Origin: Parapedobacter defluvii
GTDB lineage: Bacteria > Bacteroidota > Bacteroidia > Sphingobacteriales > Sphingobacteriaceae
Assembly: GCF_014642075.1 (NCBI RefSeq)
Contig: NZ_BMIK01000017.1
Location: forward strand, 41,923 to 105,922
Direction: 5' to 3'
Length of the DNA stretch: 64,000 nucleotides
Shown here: positions 59,384 through 64,000 of the stretch, in pieces
How the letters are laid out: each line of letters begins with the position of its first letter
Position numbering within the stretch: the first letter of the stretch is position 1
Notes under the pieces: model-generated
Databases searched by the model: none
Seen by the model: the letters and a program-made list of their open reading frames with translations, nothing else
Told to the model about the DNA's origin: nothing
Translations under genes and position numbers: made by a program

Positions 59384-61336
59384 CTATTTAGCATACACTT
59401 CAAATTCCGCGATTGACACAGCGGACCGATTGCTTGATGTATTCGCCACGGCTTCAACCGTGAATCGGAAATAACGTGCCTGCACCGGCTTACCGAAATC
59501 TACGAATTGCAGGATGGGATTGGCTACGATGTTTGAAAACTCTCCACGGGCTACGGCTTCCCATCGGTTTCCATCTACACTGGTTTCAAAAACATAATGG
59601 CTTATTAGGCCAGCTCCTTCTCCATCCTGCCGGGGGAGGTAACCAAAGCCCGTAAGGGTTTGTAGACTTCCCATGTCTATACTGAAATAGTTGGGCAAAT
59701 CCACTTCATTGGTAAGCCAACTGCTTTCCTTATTCCCATCCCATGCCAATGCAGGATTGCCTCCATCCAGCAGATTGTTTTGGATGTTCCATTTGGATGG
59801 ATCCGCAGCTTTCCGTTCGTTAGTCTGTGTTTCAAATGCGGACGCTGCTATCCTAAACAGGCCAAAATCACTGAGTGCCGCAGCGACTGGAGCAAACAAC
59901 CGCAATCGCAATTGTTTCGTGGTAACCGGTTCTTCCAAGGCAATAAGCCGACAAGAGCCAATGCTGGTTGCCATGGCCAACGGTTGCCACGTCTCATCTT
60001 TCCAAACATCTACCCATACGCTGTCCAAACGCTGCCCTAATTTAATGTTCTCACGCAAGCGGATGAGATCAAAGGTTGATTCATCCTTCAATTCCACGAT
60101 CAGCGCGGGTTGGGTTACATCATCGTCGGTTGCCCAGTAGCTATAGCGATCGTCATCGAGTAAATTAGTTGGACCGAAATGCTTCCCCTGATTTTTCCGT
60201 ATGTTGGATGCATTAAACGAAGCTCCCGAAGCAAAATTTTCCGCGAACGTCCTGTTCAATTTGTCACCAAATCCCTTCAACGAAGCAACATCATTGGGAT
60301 GCAGCACTCCGTCCATATTGGGGGCCAGTCCCAAATTGAACGCCGCGCCACGGCCTACACTTTTTAGGTACAGGTCGAATAACTGATCGGGTGTTTTTAC
60401 TGCATCATCCTGCTCGGGATGATAAAACCATCCCGGTCGCTGAGGCACATCACATTCGGCCGGAATCCAATATTTACCATCCCGCTGCCCGCTTCCCAGG
60501 AACCGGTCGTCAATAAAGCCTGGTGCCGGTTTGCCCCCGTCGGGTGCCACCGGAGTAAACGTCGCCCATGAAGTTTCCCCGGCGATGCCTTTTTCATTCC
60601 CTACCCACCGGACATCCGGACCTATGTCACTAAAAATTACCGCTGTGGGCTGCATTTCCCTCGTAATTGGCCACGTTTTTTCTTCCCACTGATAATAGGT
60701 AGAACGATCAATACGACGGGCTTCATTAGCCCCACCATAGAATCCATCCCCACCATTCGCACCGTCATGCCAACTGATAAACAACGGTCCGTAGTTGCTA
60801 TATAATTCCCGCAGCTGTTCACGGTAGGCGTCAGCATATTCCGGATCACCATATTTCGGGAAATTCCGATCCCATGCAGACACATATACTCCGAACTGCA
60901 TTCCTTCCTTATGAGCGGCCTCCATAAATTCCTTCACCATATCGCCCTTCCCACCACGCCACGGACTGTGGGATATGTTGTACTCCGTGGTTTTCGTTGG
61001 CCACAAACAATAACCATCGTGATGCTTGGCCACCGATATCAATCCGTTGAATCCTCCCGCCTTTGCTGCAGCAGCAATCTGGTAGGCGTCAAAATGCTTC
61101 GGATTGAACAACTCAGCTGGCGCATCACCAAATCCCCATTCCTTATTCTGAAACGTAGTAGGGGTAAAGTGGATCAGGCAGTACATCTCCATCTCGTGCC
61201 AGTTTAACTGAGCTTCGGTAGGGATCGGTCCATAGGGAGCGGGGGCATCCTGGTGATCAACTGCATTACATCCCGCCAATCCTCCCGTCGCTGCCAAGCT
61301 TAGCACCATTAACTTTCCTAAGTAATCAAATACCAT
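59384..61336 (-). CDS. GH29 alpha-L-fucosidase with F5/8C domains, lipoprotein
   Basis: 650 residues with SPII lipobox GGLAGC. The GH29 barrel contains WHEMEMYCLIHFTPTTFQNKEWGFG, AKHHDGYCLWPTKTTEYNI and YVSAWDRN; GPLFISWHDGANGG carries the probable nucleophile Asp. Two discoidin-like modules follow, about residues 375-480 (NLLDDDRYSYWATDDD) and 520-650 (GGNPALAWDGNKESSWLT, RYFRFTVEAV). It releases terminal fucose from a host or plant glycan. No PUL transporter is adjacent. The divergent neighbour is katG. Confidence 0.92.
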   Translation of the reverse strand: MVFDYLGKLMVLSLAATGGLAGCNAVDHQDAPAPYGPIPTEAQLNWHEMEMYCLIHFTPTTFQNKEWGFGDAPAELFNPKHFDAYQIAAAAKAGGFNGLISVAKHHDGYCLWPTKTTEYNISHSPWRGGKGDMVKEFMEAAHKEGMQFGVYVSAWDRNFPKYGDPEYADAYREQLRELYSNYGPLFISWHDGANGGDGFYGGANEARRIDRSTYYQWEEKTWPITREMQPTAVIFSDIGPDVRWVGNEKGIAGETSWATFTPVAPDGGKPAPGFIDDRFLGSGQRDGKYWIPAECDVPQRPGWFYHPEQDDAVKTPDQLFDLYLKSVGRGAAFNLGLAPNMDGVLHPNDVASLKGFGDKLNRTFAENFASGASFNASNIRKNQGKHFGPTNLLDDDRYSYWATDDDVTQPALIVELKDESTFDLIRLRENIKLGQRLDSVWVDVWKDETWQPLAMATSIGSCRLIALEEPVTTKQLRLRLFAPVAAALSDFGLFRIAASAFETQTNERKAADPSKWNIQNNLLDGGNPALAWDGNKESSWLTNEVDLPNYFSIDMGSLQTLTGFGYLPRQDGEGAGLISHYVFETSVDGNRWEAVARGEFSNIVANPILQFVDFGKPVQARYFRFTVEAVANTSSNRSAVSIAEFEVYAK

Positions 61337-61529
61337 GCGAATAGGGTTTATAAGCTATAAAGATAGCTGTTTTTACGAATACTAAAGATGCGTTGTCAAA
61401 ACGATTTAATACAAGGGTAAATAAGATTAATTTTCAGCTATTTATTGATTTTATATCAATTCGACATCATTATCAATTTTAACTATAACACATCGTTATT
61501 AGTGATTTAATCCGTCCTTTCATACCGTC

Positions 61530-61537
61530 TATATTTG
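61530..61537 (+). promoter_or_regulatory. -7 box TATATTTG of katG
   Basis: TATATTTG fits the TAnnTTTG box; the ATG at 61588 lies 50 bases downstream. The 250-base divergent region is AT-rich and also serves the fucosidase gene. No clear -33 box or OxyR-type dyad was seen. Confidence 0.5.
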
Positions 61538-61566
61538 GAAATCAAACGAGGAATAAATTAAGTTAA

Positions 61567-63876
<2,310 letters not shown>

Positions 63877-63923
63877 TATGTCATACGCCTGAGCGATTCA
63901 GCTCAGAAATGGATAAAAAGAAG

Positions 63924-63961
63924 AGGCTGTCTCAAAAGTAATTTCTTGAGGCAGCCTTTTT
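63924..63961 (+). terminator. Rho-independent terminator after katG
   Basis: AGGCTGTCTCAA and TTGAGGCAGCCT form a 12-bp stem with one G-T pair, followed by TTTTT. Confidence 0.75.
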
Positions 63962-64000
63962 GTTTCTGCAAGTTTGTTATTCCGGCGTTTTCCACAATAT

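Noticed and set aside
63924..63961. Possible insertion-sequence end (AGGCTGTCTCAAAAG resembles some IS termini)
   Set aside because: The same bases form a good hairpin with T-tract just after katG, and no transposase or second inverted repeat is in the window; terminator is the simpler reading.

Overview
The window comes from a Bacteroidota chromosome, most likely Sphingobacteriaceae (Parapedobacter/Sphingobacterium/Pedobacter-like). The signs are a SusC/SusD polysaccharide-utilization locus (PUL), many TonB-dependent receptors and SPII lipoproteins, TAnnTTTG promoter boxes, weak Shine-Dalgarno signals, and an ECF sigma factor paired with a membrane protein. The genus is inferred; no rRNA is present.

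Layout. 1-710: the end of a probable ring-cleaving dioxygenase and its alpha/beta-hydrolase partner. 714-15451: one minus-strand PUL read in the order SusC, SusD, LamG lipoprotein, two GH144-type endo-beta-1,2-glucanases, GH43-like enzyme, sulfatase, GH3 beta-glucosidase. GH144 plus GH3 points to beta-1,2-glucan or a decorated relative. 15861-22323: an unknown protein, a three-gene minus-strand operon (plug-domain/MG2 protein, enoyl-CoA hydratase, dienoyl-CoA-reductase-like SDR), purD and tRNA-Glu.

22319 to about 36945 looks like accessory DNA inserted at tRNA-Glu. An arsenic operon (ArsR, DUF6428-like protein, LMW-PTP arsenate reductase, ACR3 pump) is flanked by diverged direct copies of the tRNA-Glu 3' flank. 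It is followed by a copper-type operon: two paralogous small Cys-motif proteins, a YtkA/FixH-like lipoprotein, an OprC/NosA-like TonB receptor with a CxxxM site, MbnP, and an MbnH/MauG-like diheme enzyme. Next come an ECF sigma factor with a membrane/beta-barrel partner, a GT2 glycosyltransferase and a methyltransferase. The segment ends in a decayed tyrosine recombinase that abuts a 5'-truncated AraC gene. No methanobactin biosynthesis genes are present, so this is an orphan MbnP/MbnH system and the best candidate for an under-described system here.

37176-43522: a beta-helix carbohydrate-binding lipoprotein, a pirin-like protein, an intradiol dioxygenase-like protein, a LytS/LytTR two-component pair, a small Cys protein with YnfA, and a Crp/Fnr regulator with an N-terminal Cys cluster. 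43676-50481: a ClC channel, a stand-alone cytochrome oxidase subunit I, a MetR-like LysR regulator, a 1-Cys peroxiredoxin and a Cys/Met-metabolism PLP enzyme. 50649-63876: core and envelope genes (DUF5686 protein, crotonase, AI-2E transporter family protein, two unknown secreted proteins, glyS), then a GH29 fucosidase and katG.
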